64,000 bases of DNA from contig NZ_QNRO01000002.1 of assembly GCF_003315345.1 (NCBI RefSeq), positions 310,001 to 374,000 on the forward strand. Direction: 5' to 3'. Below the pieces are notes generated by a model. That model made no database searches. It worked only from the letters and a program-made list of their open reading frames with translations, and was not told the origin of the DNA. The DNA is from Marinobacter pelagius (GTDB taxonomy: Bacteria > Pseudomonadota > Gammaproteobacteria > Pseudomonadales > Oleiphilaceae). This document shows positions 56,221-64,000 of this stretch, piece after piece; position 1 is the stretch's first letter, and every line of letters starts with the position of its first letter. Both the position numbers and the translations under genes were made by a program.

Positions 56221-56742
56221 ATGAATGGCGAAGAACTGGCAATCGAGGGCGATCTGGTGCTGCAGGGTGACCGGGTCGAGATTCAACTGGAACGGCAGAT
56301 TGAGCATTCCCCGGCACGGGTGTGGGAGATGTTAACCGATTCCGTGCATCTGGCCAGCTGGCTGGCCCCGGGCGTCATCGAGCAGCGGCCGGGTGGCCGG
56401 GTACAGCTGGAATTTGGCAACAGCGGAACACCCATCGACTGCCACATCCGGGCCTGTGAGCCACCACATCTGCTGGCCTATTCCTGGAGTGCGGGTGATG
56501 ACCCGGAGCGGCCGCTGACCTGGAAACTTGATCCGCTCGAATCCGGTGAGGCAACCCGGCTTATGCTGACTCTGTCGCTGCCCAATGATGAGCTCGTGCC
56601 CATTGCCTGCGCTGGTTGGGATGCGCACCTTGAAATGCTGATGGCCGCCCTCGAAGGTATCAGTATTCACTTTCCTGCAGACCGGTTCCGGCAGGCCCGC
56701 GCGGTCTTCTCCGAACTGGCAAAAGAAAAGCTGGCTGCCTGA
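56221..56742 (+). CDS. SRPBCC/AHSA1-type protein
   Basis: A 173-residue protein of the activator-of-Hsp90-ATPase-like (AHSA1) SRPBCC group: EIQLERQIEHSPARVWEMLTD, then LASWLAPG and EPPHLLAYSW as in the family. Ligand unknown. CCCCGGAGG ribosome-binding sequence precedes the ATG. Its last codons and stop form the terminator hairpin. Confidence 0.88.
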   Translation: MNGEELAIEGDLVLQGDRVEIQLERQIEHSPARVWEMLTDSVHLASWLAPGVIEQRPGGRVQLEFGNSGTPIDCHIRACEPPHLLAYSWSAGDDPERPLTWKLDPLESGEATRLMLTLSLPNDELVPIACAGWDAHLEMLMAALEGISIHFPADRFRQARAVFSELAKEKLAA

Positions 56743-56763
56743 AGGCAGCCAGCTTGTTTTTTT
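56728..56763 (+). terminator. Bidirectional intrinsic terminator with stop codon in the loop
   Basis: AAGCTGGCTGCC (56728-56739) pairs perfectly with GGCAGCCAGCTT (56744-56755) around TGAA, whose TGA is the stop codon of the SRPBCC gene; GTTTTTTT follows. On the minus strand the stem is followed by TTCTTTT, so it can also end nnrS transcription. Here the mRNA ends after the stop, unlike the arfA case. Confidence 0.88.
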
Positions 56764-56773
56764 CCTTCCTGAC

Positions 56774-57958
56774 TTATCCTTCTTTTCCGTCCGGCCGTGG
56801 TGAAGCCAATACCCCGGTGTAGCGGATCAAAAACAGTCCGAACGCGACGAACCACAATACGGTGCTGCTGCCGATGCCCGGGTGCCAGGGAATGATTTCC
56901 AGCGCCGTGAGTACCCGGATCAGCGCGGCCAGGTGAATGGCAATGAATGCCAGCACCATGCCCCGTGGCAATACCAGTGGCCGGCCGGTGTGGCCGAGGG
57001 AAACCCGGGCGATCACGCCGAGGATGAGACAGCTGACGGCCCCGGTGCCGGCGGCGTGGCTCCAGGCATTGGAGGGCCATCCGGCCAGCAGGGTGCCGGC
57101 GAGCAACGCCAGCGCCACCGGAACCCAGAGGATGGACAGATGCAGGATCCACAACAGCGGTTCCTTGCGGACCTGCCAGCCCTTCCAGCCGGCCATTCGC
57201 ACCAGCATCAGCGTTGCGGACACGATGGCGAGCAATCCGGCTACGGTGTGCCAGCCGGTGACCAGGGTCGCCATCAGCAGGATCATGGAGAACAGGGTAG
57301 CCATGTCCAGCGCGGGTATCATGCGAATTCCGGAGGCATCGAGACCGCGCTGGCGTAACCAGCCACCGGAAAAGGCCGGGGTGATGCGCCCGCCGATGAT
57401 GCTGATCAGTGCCATGGCCATGATCAGGGCGCCGTAGCTGTAGGTCATGTCCAGACGCAGCACGAACCCGATCTGCATCAGCCAGAGCAGGCCCAGAACC
57501 ACAAGGATCATCAGTTGCCGCTTCTGCCGGGCGTGCCAGACGCGCCAGCCCGCATCAATCATGACCAGGGGCAGGAACGCCAGGTTGACCGTGTGCACCA
57601 GCCAGTCCGGCAGACCACCACCGAAGGCAAGCAGCAGGCGGCCGGCGAGCCAGACGCCCCAGAGCGCCACCAGCCTGGCTCCGTGGGTCCGGTTGGTGCC
57701 GGTCCAGACACAGACCGCGGTCAGCAAAAAGCCGGCAATGGCCGCGCTCAGGAATCCGAACAGCATTTCATGCTGGTGCCAGAACAGACCGGGCATGGCC
57801 AGGGGCAGGTTCAGCACGCCGGTTACCTGCATGACCCACACCGGAACCATCAGCAGGGCCAGCAGGGCCATGGACAGGAAGAAGATGCGGAACGGATAGC
57901 TGAATAACTGGGGGATGCTGGCGGCATTCGTGGTCGCCGAGGTCGGGATTGCCTGCAT
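56774..57958 (-). CDS. nnrS: NnrS family haem-copper membrane protein
   Basis: A 394-residue polytopic membrane protein of the NnrS family, about 12 helices. Typical segments are LFSYPFRIFFLSMALLAL, WHQHEMLFGFLSAAIAGFLLTA with the conserved histidines, and WSHAAGTGAVSCLILGVIARVSLGHTGRPL. NnrS proteins are induced with denitrification and help cells withstand nitric oxide. The neighbouring narK genes fit this. Confidence 0.95.
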   Translation of the reverse strand: MQAIPTSATTNAASIPQLFSYPFRIFFLSMALLALLMVPVWVMQVTGVLNLPLAMPGLFWHQHEMLFGFLSAAIAGFLLTAVCVWTGTNRTHGARLVALWGVWLAGRLLLAFGGGLPDWLVHTVNLAFLPLVMIDAGWRVWHARQKRQLMILVVLGLLWLMQIGFVLRLDMTYSYGALIMAMALISIIGGRITPAFSGGWLRQRGLDASGIRMIPALDMATLFSMILLMATLVTGWHTVAGLLAIVSATLMLVRMAGWKGWQVRKEPLLWILHLSILWVPVALALLAGTLLAGWPSNAWSHAAGTGAVSCLILGVIARVSLGHTGRPLVLPRGMVLAFIAIHLAALIRVLTALEIIPWHPGIGSSTVLWFVAFGLFLIRYTGVLASPRPDGKEG

Positions 57959-57975
57959 GGCGGGCCTCCATTAAT

Positions 57976-57996
57976 ACATATATTTACATTATATGT
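57976..57996. promoter_or_regulatory. AT-rich palindrome upstream of nnrS
   Basis: A 21-base dyad with seven-base perfect arms, ACATATA and TATATGT. It starts 18 bases before the nnrS ATG, so it is placed to block translation-start-proximal transcription. Candidate site for an NO-responsive regulator such as NsrR, although it does not match that consensus closely. Confidence 0.4.
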
Positions 57997-58021
57997 TATT
58001 GCCTTGTGCCGGAAATGACCA

Positions 58022-58037
58022 TACCCCCAACCGGGTA
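58022..58037. promoter_or_regulatory. Inverted-repeat site resembling NarL/NarP 7-2-7
   Basis: TACCCCC, two bases, CCGGGTA. The two heptamers (TACCCCC and, on the other strand, TACCCGG) approximate NarL heptamers in 7-2-7 arrangement. It lies just before a TACAAT -10 (58046-58051) of the SirB2 gene and 64 bases from the nnrS start. Confidence 0.35.
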
Positions 58038-58084
58038 TCTTTGCGTACAATGCCTCTATCACATTGATTCAGAATGGAAGTCTT

Positions 58085-58462
58085 ATGAGTGCTTACCTGA
58101 TCTTGAAACATCTGCACATGACTACAGCGTACATCACGGTGGTGTTGTTTGCCCTGAGATTGCTGCTGGATGCCGTCGGCCGGCCGGAATGGCGGCGTAC
58201 GCCGCTGCGCTGGATTCCCCACGCCAACGACACCCTCCTGCTGGTCGCGGCCATCAGCCTGCTGTTCGTGACACCCTGGATGCCCTTCGTTCACGGCTGG
58301 CTGACCGCCAAGATCTTCCTGCTGGTCGGCTACATCATCGCGGGTCTGTTTGCCCTGAAAACCACCCTGGGCAGCCCAACCCGGGTAGTGGCGGCCATTC
58401 TGGCGTTTGTCCAGATTGCAGCCATTTTCCATCTGGCCATGACCAAGCCGGTATTCAGCTGA
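58085..58462 (+). CDS. SirB2 family membrane protein
   Basis: A 125-residue inner-membrane protein with four hydrophobic helices. MSAYLILKHLHMTTAYI at the N-terminus with two conserved histidines is typical of the SirB2 family, whose role is not established despite the name. The start at 58085 has GGAAG upstream. Converges on the ion-channel gene, which ends on the next base. Confidence 0.9.
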   Translation: MSAYLILKHLHMTTAYITVVLFALRLLLDAVGRPEWRRTPLRWIPHANDTLLLVAAISLLFVTPWMPFVHGWLTAKIFLLVGYIIAGLFALKTTLGSPTRVVAAILAFVQIAAIFHLAMTKPVFS

Positions 58463-59284
58463 TCAGCGCCGCTCCGAGATCGTCCGGGTCAGCTCCTGCA
58501 ACTGCGCCTGCACTGACTGGAGCTGACGGGCGATTTCATCCCGTTCATCGTGGGCCTTCTGGGCCTGCTTGGCATTCTGTTCCTCGCTCATGACCTCGAG
58601 GATGGCGCCGATCATCATGTTCAGGAACACGAACGCGGTCAGGAAGATGAAGGTGAGGTAGTACAGCCAGCTGAGCGGGTATTGCTCCATGGTGGCATAC
58701 ATTACATCGGTCCAGTCCTCGAACGTCGCGACCCGGAACAGGGTGAGCATGGCAATCGCGACGTCCCCCCACAGCTCCTTATCCACATCCGCAAAGAACA
58801 GGGCGCCCATGGCGGCGTAGATGTAGAAAATGATGAACATCAGCAGGGCGATGTAGCCCATGCGCGGGATGGCCTTGAGCAGGGAGTTGATCAGGAACCG
58901 GAGCTCCGGCAACACGGAGACCAGGCGCAGGACCCGGAACACCCGCAGCAGACGGCCTAGTAACACGGCCTCGGAATTGTCCAGCGGGATCAGGCTGCCG
59001 ATCACCACGATGGTGTCGAACAGGTTCCAGCCATCGAGCAGGAACCGGCGCTTGGTCGGGCAGGCGGCAAACCGGAACAGGATCTCGATCAGGAAGAATA
59101 CGGTGATGGCGTTGTCCATGACCGTCAGACTCTGCTCCACCAGCGGTGGCAGGTCATAGGTCTTGGCGCCGATGGTCAGGGCCGACAGGATGATGATGGC
59201 AATGACCGCGCCCTGAAAGATTCTGCTGGATTCGATTCGGCGCAAGGTGTTGAAACCGGCAACAGGACTCAGTTCCGGGGGCAT
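58463..59284 (-). CDS. Voltage-gated cation channel (BacNav/CavAb-like)
   Basis: A 273-residue channel subunit with six transmembrane helices, forming a tetramer. S4 carries four arginines every third residue (R111, R114, R117, R120). The selectivity filter reads TFEDWTD at 187-193, with three acidic residues at the positions that are acidic in the engineered calcium-selective CavAb (TLDDWSD), unlike the TLESWS of sodium-selective members. A C-terminal coiled coil (about 235-273) follows S6. The ATG at 59284 has GGAG upstream; a TTG at 59317 is less likely. Confidence 0.92.
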   Translation of the reverse strand: MPPELSPVAGFNTLRRIESSRIFQGAVIAIIILSALTIGAKTYDLPPLVEQSLTVMDNAITVFFLIEILFRFAACPTKRRFLLDGWNLFDTIVVIGSLIPLDNSEAVLLGRLLRVFRVLRLVSVLPELRFLINSLLKAIPRMGYIALLMFIIFYIYAAMGALFFADVDKELWGDVAIAMLTLFRVATFEDWTDVMYATMEQYPLSWLYYLTFIFLTAFVFLNMMIGAILEVMSEEQNAKQAQKAHDERDEIARQLQSVQAQLQELTRTISERR

Positions 59285-59424
59285 GCTGGAGCTCCGCGTA
59301 AAGAAAACCGGCGCCAATTCTAATGGCTGGCGAGGTTTGGGGGTAGGGTATTTACCCTGATGTCACGTTTGGCTCAGGCGTGGCCGAGGGTGAGTTCACC
59401 TGGTCAGACCGCCGGGCATGCGAG

Positions 59425-59449
59425 AAAAAAGCCCCCGGAAACCGGGGGC
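59425..59449 (-). terminator. Intrinsic terminator of the first narK gene
   Basis: On the minus strand GCCCCCGG and CCGGGGGC pair around TTT and are followed by TTTTTT. It lies 38 bases after the narK stop. Confidence 0.9.
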
Positions 59450-59487
59450 GCACACTTGCAAGCGAGGCTTGCCGGAGAGAACCCGTG

Positions 59488-60846
59488 TCAGTCCCGTTTC
59501 GGTGGTGTCTTGCCGACCGGAGGCTGGTGGTGCGGGCGGTTCAGCGGGTAGAACAGATGCGGCGTGGCCAGTTCCGGCAGGTCGGTCCGCTCTTCGTTGG
59601 CGGCCCACTCTTCCCGTTCCGCGGTGCGGATGGCGTAGTGCATCCAGACCAGTGCGGCGGCCACGATCACGAACATCAGCATGAAACAGCTCTGCCAGAT
59701 TCCGGTGATGTCATTAAGGGCCCCGAAAGTCAGCGGCAGGATGAAGCCGCCCAGGCCCCCGATCATACCCACGACACCGCCCACGGCGCCCACATGCATC
59801 GGGTAATACACCGGAATGTGCTTGTACACCGCGGCCTTTCCCAGGGACATGAAGAAGCCGAGGGTGAAGATCAGCACCACGAACATCGCCAGGCTCATGT
59901 CCAGCGTGAACCGGATATCCCCCTCGATACCGTGCACCACGTAATCCGTGGGCGGGTAGCTGAGCAGGAAGGTACAGATGACCGAGGCACCGAACGTCCA
60001 GTACATCACCCGCCTGGCGCCAAAACGATCCGACAGCCAGCCTCCCAGGACTCTGAAAAGGGAAGCGGGAATGGTATACAGCGCGGCGATCATGCCGGCG
60101 GTCTTGATGTCCAACCCGTACACGCCGATCAGGTAGTGCGGCAGCCAGAGCGCCAGGGCCACGAAGGCGCCGAACACGAAAAAGTAGTAGAGAGCAAAGC
60201 GCCACACCCGCAGTTCCCTGAGCGGCTCCATCTGCTCCATGAAGGATTTGGCTTTCTCGCCACTGCGCTCGGCAGCGAGCGGATCTTCCCTGGCCAGGAT
60301 TATGAACACGACGCCCATGATGGCCAGCACCGTGGCATAGATCTGGGCGGTCTGCTCCCAGCCGAAGGCTACCAGCAGGAATGGGGCGCCGAAGTTGGTC
60401 ACCGCAGAACCCACATTACCCGCACCGAAGATGCCCAGCGCCGTGCCCTGGCGTTCCTTCTCGAACCAGGCGGCGGTGTAGGCCACCCCGACGATGAACG
60501 AGCCACCGGCCAGACCCACCCCCAGGGCGCCAACCAGCAGCATCGGGTAGGTGGTAGCGAACGTGAGCAGGTACACGCAGGCGGCAGTGGTGAGCATCAG
60601 GATACCGAATACCCAGCGCCCGCCGTAGCGGTCGGTCCAGATACCCAGGAATAACCGGCTGATGGAGCCGGTGAGGATCGGGGTAGCCATCAGCAGCCCA
60701 AGCTGGGTATCTGATAACCCCAGGTCCTCGGCAATCCGGATCCCGATGATGGAAAAGATGGTCCACACGGCAAAACACAGGGTGAACGAGAAGGTCGAGA
60801 GACCCAGTGCCCGGTACTGCTGTGGTCGTGTCGGAGTAGTGGTCAT
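59488..60846 (-). CDS. narK: Nitrate/nitrite transporter NarK (MFS), copy 1
   Basis: A 452-residue major facilitator. The start at 60846 (GGAGGGCAGCA upstream) replaces longer frames. ILTGSISRLFLGIWTDRYGGR carries the nitrate-binding-type arginine and the MFS loop; GLAGGSFIVGVAYTAAWF is the nitrate signature of the NarK/NNP family, with a second in the C-terminal half (GAVGGVVGMIGGLGGF). Twelve helices expected. Transports nitrate in or exchanges it for nitrite. Confidence 0.95.
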   Translation of the reverse strand: MTTTPTRPQQYRALGLSTFSFTLCFAVWTIFSIIGIRIAEDLGLSDTQLGLLMATPILTGSISRLFLGIWTDRYGGRWVFGILMLTTAACVYLLTFATTYPMLLVGALGVGLAGGSFIVGVAYTAAWFEKERQGTALGIFGAGNVGSAVTNFGAPFLLVAFGWEQTAQIYATVLAIMGVVFIILAREDPLAAERSGEKAKSFMEQMEPLRELRVWRFALYYFFVFGAFVALALWLPHYLIGVYGLDIKTAGMIAALYTIPASLFRVLGGWLSDRFGARRVMYWTFGASVICTFLLSYPPTDYVVHGIEGDIRFTLDMSLAMFVVLIFTLGFFMSLGKAAVYKHIPVYYPMHVGAVGGVVGMIGGLGGFILPLTFGALNDITGIWQSCFMLMFVIVAAALVWMHYAIRTAEREEWAANEERTDLPELATPHLFYPLNRPHHQPPVGKTPPKRD

Positions 60847-60979
60847 TGCTGCCCTCCATTCCAGCATTTGATGATGCTTTAACCATAACAAATACAGGGT
60901 TTTTTCATGCGGGGCATTGGAGGTACCTCCAGATGGATGCAGTGGTGGTAGGAAAGCGACGGGTTTGGCCGGCAAGGGG

Positions 60980-61034
60980 ATAGGTACTTGATTTCTCTCG
61001 TGGGGTACGCGCCAGAAGCGTTGATTTACGTCAA
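60980..61034 (+). promoter_or_regulatory. Anaerobic/nitrate control region of uspA-narK
   Basis: An FNR/DNR-type box, TTGATTTACGTCAA, lies at 61021-61034 (one mismatch to TTGAT-N4-ATCAA). Upstream are NarL-like heptamers on the minus strand: TACCTAT (60986-60980, full match to TACYYMT) and TACCCCA (61007-61001). The box is 91 bases before the uspA ATG. Confidence 0.6.
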
Positions 61035-61124
61035 TTATGGCGGGAATGGAAAGTGGGCTAATGGCTGACAGATATCAATTGATGCCCCTTTCGGGGGCGC
61101 GGATACCTGCCTTCGGAGAAGCCC

Positions 61125-61586
61125 ATGAAGATCATGATTGCCTACGATGGTTCGCGCAATGCCAGGCTCGCGCTGGCGCAGACCATCACCATGTTTCGCG
61201 ACCTGAAACCGCAGCTGACCCTGGTGGCCGTGGCGGAAAACCCCCGGGATATCACCTCGGGTAATGAAGACCTGTTCCAGCAGGAAGTCACCGAGCTTAA
61301 AGACTACCTGAATGAGGCCATGGAGGTGTGCCAGAACGAGGACGTGGCCGCCGAGACCATGCTGCTCGAGGGTGACCCCCGCAAGATGCTGCTGTACGCC
61401 GCCGAGAAAAAGATCCACCCGGACATGCTGGTGATTGCCCGCCACAGCCATGAGCCGGACGGTGGGTTCATCGCCCGCTCGCTTACCTATTTCGTGGATG
61501 AACTGGATTACATGACCTTCGGCAGCGTGAGTTCGTTCCTCGCTCGCCGGATCCAGTGTCCGCTGCTGATCCTGCCGAGCCGTTGA
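61125..61586 (+). CDS. uspA: Universal stress protein (UspA family)
   Basis: A 153-residue UspA-type protein: MKIMIAYDGSRNARLALAQ at the N-terminus, LLEGDPRKMLLYAAEKK in the middle, and GSVSSFLARRIQCPLLILP at the C-terminus. The ATP-binding G-2xG-9xG pattern is only partly kept (GSVSSF). It lies between two divergent narK genes and is probably co-transcribed with the second, 45 bases downstream, under FNR-type control. Confidence 0.92.
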   Translation: MKIMIAYDGSRNARLALAQTITMFRDLKPQLTLVAVAENPRDITSGNEDLFQQEVTELKDYLNEAMEVCQNEDVAAETMLLEGDPRKMLLYAAEKKIHPDMLVIARHSHEPDGGFIARSLTYFVDELDYMTFGSVSSFLARRIQCPLLILPSR

Positions 61587-61631
61587 ACCGGCCAGTACCC
61601 AGATTCCGTTTGATAGCCCGAGGAGGCTGAC

Positions 61632-63137
61632 ATGAAAGTCGCAGACGTCTTCCGCTTCAGGAACGCCGAGATCAAGGCGCTGCACCTGACCTGGATTGCA
61701 TTCTTCATTACCTTTTACGTGTGGTTCAACATGGCGCCACTGGCGTCCAGCATGCTCAAGAGCGTGGACTGGCTGACCACCGATGACCTCCGCCTGTTTG
61801 CCATCTGCAACGTGGCGCTGACCATCCCGGCCCGTATCGTGGTGGGCATGGCCCTGGACCGGTTCGGCCCGCGCCGGGTGTTCTCGGTGCTGATGGTGCT
61901 GATGTCCATCCCGGCACTGTTCTTCGCCTTTGGTAACACCATGATCCAGCTGCTGGTCAGCCGCCTGGTGCTCAGCTCCATCGGTGCCAGCTTCGTGGTG
62001 GGTATCCACATGACCGCCATGTGGTTCAAGCCCAAGGACATCGGCTTTGCCGAAGGCTTCTACGCAGGCTGGGGCAACTTCGGTTCCGCTGCCGCTGCCA
62101 TCTCGCTGCCCACCATTGCACTGCACATGTACGGTGGTGAGGATGGCTGGCGCTGGGCTATTGCTCAGAGCGCCATTGTCATGGCGGCCTATGGCGTCTA
62201 CTACTGGTTTGCCATCACCGACGGTCCGGCCGGCACCGTGCACCGCAAGCCCCGCAAGGCAGTGGCCCTGGAAGTGAGCACCTGGGGTGACATGGTCAAG
62301 CTGATTCTATGGACCATTCCCCTGGTGGGCGTACTGGCGATCCTGGTCTGGCGCATCCAGAACATGGGCTACCTCAGCACCACCGGTGCGATCATCTGCT
62401 ACGCGGTGATTTTTGCCATCGTCTGCTACCAGATCGTCCAGATTCTGCGGGTCAACGTGCCCATCCTGAAAAAGGGTGTGCCAGAGGATGACAAGTACCC
62501 ATTCAACAGCGTCGCAGCCCTGAACAGCACCTACTTCGCCAACTTCGGCGCCGAGCTGGCGGTGGTCTCCATGCTGCCTATGTTTTTCGAGGAAACCTGG
62601 AGCCTGAGTGCCACCGCCGCCGGCCTGATTGCCGCCTCCTTTGCTTTCGTGAACCTGGTGGCCCGTCCCATGGGTGGCCTGGTCTCGGACCGCATGGGTA
62701 ACCGTCGCTTCGTGATGCTCAGCTACATGTTCGGTATCGCCGTCGGGTTCGCCATGATGGGTCTGATGAACTCCAGCTGGCCGCTGATCATTGCCGTCGG
62801 TATTACCGTGTTCACCTCCTTCTTCGTACAGGGTGCCGAGGGAGCCACCTTCGGCATCATTCCCTCCATCAAGCGCCGGCTCACCGGCCAGATCTCCGGG
62901 ATGGCGGGGGCCTACGGTAACGTTGGCGCGGTGGTCTATCTCACCATCTTCACCTTCGTCACCCCGACCCAGTTCTTCTACATCATCGCCGCCGGCGCCT
63001 TCATCAGCTGGGTGCTGTGCGTGATGTGGCTGAAGGAGCCGGAAAGCGGTTTCTCTGACGAGTACCACGTCTCTTCCGTGGATCGCCAGATCGAGGAAGA
63101 GGAACGCCTGCGCCAGGCTGCTGCTGCCACCCACTGA
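61632..63137 (+). CDS. Nitrate/nitrite transporter NarK (MFS), copy 2
   Basis: A 501-residue NarK/NarU-type transporter, distinct from copy 1 and longer. RIVVGMALDRFGPRR gives the first arginine and MFS loop; GFYAGWGNFGSAAAAISLP is the nitrate signature, repeated as GAYGNVGAVVYL in the C-terminal half. The long central loop (about 200-300) is typical of NarK2-like members. Ribosome-binding GAGGAGG precedes the ATG. Followed by a strong terminator. Confidence 0.95.
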   Translation: MKVADVFRFRNAEIKALHLTWIAFFITFYVWFNMAPLASSMLKSVDWLTTDDLRLFAICNVALTIPARIVVGMALDRFGPRRVFSVLMVLMSIPALFFAFGNTMIQLLVSRLVLSSIGASFVVGIHMTAMWFKPKDIGFAEGFYAGWGNFGSAAAAISLPTIALHMYGGEDGWRWAIAQSAIVMAAYGVYYWFAITDGPAGTVHRKPRKAVALEVSTWGDMVKLILWTIPLVGVLAILVWRIQNMGYLSTTGAIICYAVIFAIVCYQIVQILRVNVPILKKGVPEDDKYPFNSVAALNSTYFANFGAELAVVSMLPMFFEETWSLSATAAGLIAASFAFVNLVARPMGGLVSDRMGNRRFVMLSYMFGIAVGFAMMGLMNSSWPLIIAVGITVFTSFFVQGAEGATFGIIPSIKRRLTGQISGMAGAYGNVGAVVYLTIFTFVTPTQFFYIIAAGAFISWVLCVMWLKEPESGFSDEYHVSSVDRQIEEEERLRQAAAATH

Positions 63138-63155
63138 AATCTGCCGAGAGAACAG

Positions 63156-63187
63156 GCCCGCCGGGAGCAATCCCGGCGGGCTTTTTT
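63156..63187 (+). terminator. Intrinsic terminator after narK copy 2
   Basis: GCCCGCCGGGA pairs perfectly with TCCCGGCGGGC around GCAA, followed by TTTTTT. Confidence 0.95.
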
Positions 63188-63304
63188 GTATTTGGGAAGG
63201 CGGGGCGTAACCCGGCCAAAAAAATGGTCCAACCGATCGGGCAGGGTGAAATGATCCTGTTTCGGAGAAGTGTCCGTTTAACATGACCAGGGAGGACAAT
63301 GGCC

Positions 63305-64000
63305 ATGGAAAAGGAGGATCGTGAAGCTGCCGACCCGTTTGAGACGGTCGCGGAAACCTATGACAAGCTGCTGGTGCCGGCTTTGTTCGGCCAGTGGGCA
63401 GCACCGGTAGCGAATTCAGCGTCGGTCCGGGAAGGACAGCGGGTGCTGGATGTTGCCTGCGGCACGGGTGTCCTTGCCCGGGCCCTGGCACAGCGGGTTG
63501 GTCCTGCGGGTGCCGTTTCGGCACTGGATATCAACCCGGCGATGCTGGCGGTAGCACGGAAGAAGGGGGATCCAGCCATCGACTGGCAGGAAGGGTCGGC
63601 AGAGCAGTTGCCTTATGGAGACGCGCAGTTTGACGCTGTTGTGAGCCAGTTCGGACTCATGCTGTTCCCGGACCCTGGGCGTGCGCTGCGGGAAATGAGG
63701 CGGGTACTGGCCCCGGGTGGGCGGCTTGCTGTGGCCGTGTTTGATTCACTCGATACCCTGCCGGCCTACGCGGCGTTGGCGGACATATACGCCCGTGTGG
63801 TGGCCGAGGAGGTCGGACAGGCCCTGCGCAGCCCCTTCAGTCTGGGCGATACCGATGTGCTGGCATCGTACTTTAACGGGGCGGGTATTGATGACGTGGT
63901 GATATCAAGGGCCGAAGGCAGGGCCCGTTTCCCGGATGTGGACACGATGGTTGCGGCGGATGTCAGGGGCTGGTTCCCCTTTGCACAGATCCGGCTGGAC
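63305..64000 (+). CDS. Class I SAM-dependent methyltransferase (truncated by window edge)
   Basis: Open from ATG 63305 (GGAGG nine bases upstream; an ATG at 63299 is too close to it) to the right edge, 232 codons with no stop. Motif I is VLDVACGTG near residue 44, motif II ends SALDINPAM, and a UbiE/Methyltransf_11-like FDAVVSQFGLMLFPDP segment follows. Substrate unknown. The C-terminus lies outside the window. Confidence 0.88.
   Translation, partial: MEKEDREAADPFETVAETYDKLLVPALFGQWAAPVANSASVREGQRVLDVACGTGVLARALAQRVGPAGAVSALDINPAMLAVARKKGDPAIDWQEGSAEQLPYGDAQFDAVVSQFGLMLFPDPGRALREMRRVLAPGGRLAVAVFDSLDTLPAYAALADIYARVVAEEVGQALRSPFSLGDTDVLASYFNGAGIDDVVISRAEGRARFPDVDTMVAADVRGWFPFAQIRLD

Noticed and set aside
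58022..58037. A MerR-type operator between stretched -35 and -10 boxes
   Set aside because: No -35 box is found at 19-20 bases from the TACAAT box, so the MerR geometry does not fit.

Overview
The window looks like chromosomal DNA of a GC-rich marine gammaproteobacterium, most likely Marinobacter or a close relative. The evidence is the Pseudomonas-like core gene order (hisBHAF; yibQ-type deacetylase, ctpA, envC, gpmI; rhodanese, secB, trmL), fabA-fabB, mutY-yggX, NarK-type nitrate transporters, and many intergenic 30-bp palindromes that begin GGGGTC and end GACCCC. The genus is an inference from gene content.

Layout. 1-6.8 kb: a TRAP carboxylate transporter (dctPQM), glcG and glycolate oxidase glcDEF, read as one uptake-and-oxidation operon for a 2-hydroxy acid. 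7-12.8 kb: mixed small genes (DUF4124 protein, LysE exporter, an ArfA-like rescue factor, DgkA, thioesterase, orphan ParA, a membrane-anchored beta-helix protein, an 86-residue protein). 12.9-25.2 kb: a defence island on the minus strand with a Fic protein, an Abi_2 (HEPN) protein in one operon with a type I restriction system (hsdR-hsdM-hsdS-abi), a lipoprotein, and an AT-rich three-gene cassette resembling an ABC-three-component conflict system (Mrr-like nuclease protein, small middle protein, SMC-like DUF2326 ATPase). The island ends near a tRNA-Phe gene. 25.8-29.4 kb: yggX, mutY, AsmA. 29.6-33 kb: a GTG-start SRPBCC gene and hisBHAF. 33-43.4 kb: deacetylase-ctpA-envC-gpmI, rhodanese, secB, trmL, thiolase, pteridine reductase, cca. 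43.7-52.2 kb: a TraF-like outer-membrane protein and the sufBCDS-sufA-sufT-sufE operon, with an IscR-like operator in its promoter. 52.3-56 kb: a three-hairpin palindromic element, trhP, a small AraC-type protein, fabB and fabA. 56.2-64 kb: SRPBCC protein, nnrS, SirB2, an ion channel, two narK genes flanking a uspA gene, and a truncated methyltransferase.

Most notable: (1) the 51-codon arfA-like gene ends in a 23-bp hairpin with its stop codon in the tetraloop, the arrangement expected for a gene made from non-stop mRNA; (2) 25 full copies of a 30-bp palindrome in nine clusters, often repeating every 61-66 bp; (3) a three-hairpin palindromic element between trhP and the suf promoter; (4) an IscR type-1-like operator over the suf promoter; (5) the ABC-three-component-like cassette and the HEPN gene joined to the type I restriction operon; (6) a strong promoter followed at once by a terminator beside abi, and an orphan terminator that may end a small RNA. 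All function calls come from reading the sequence; no database search was run.
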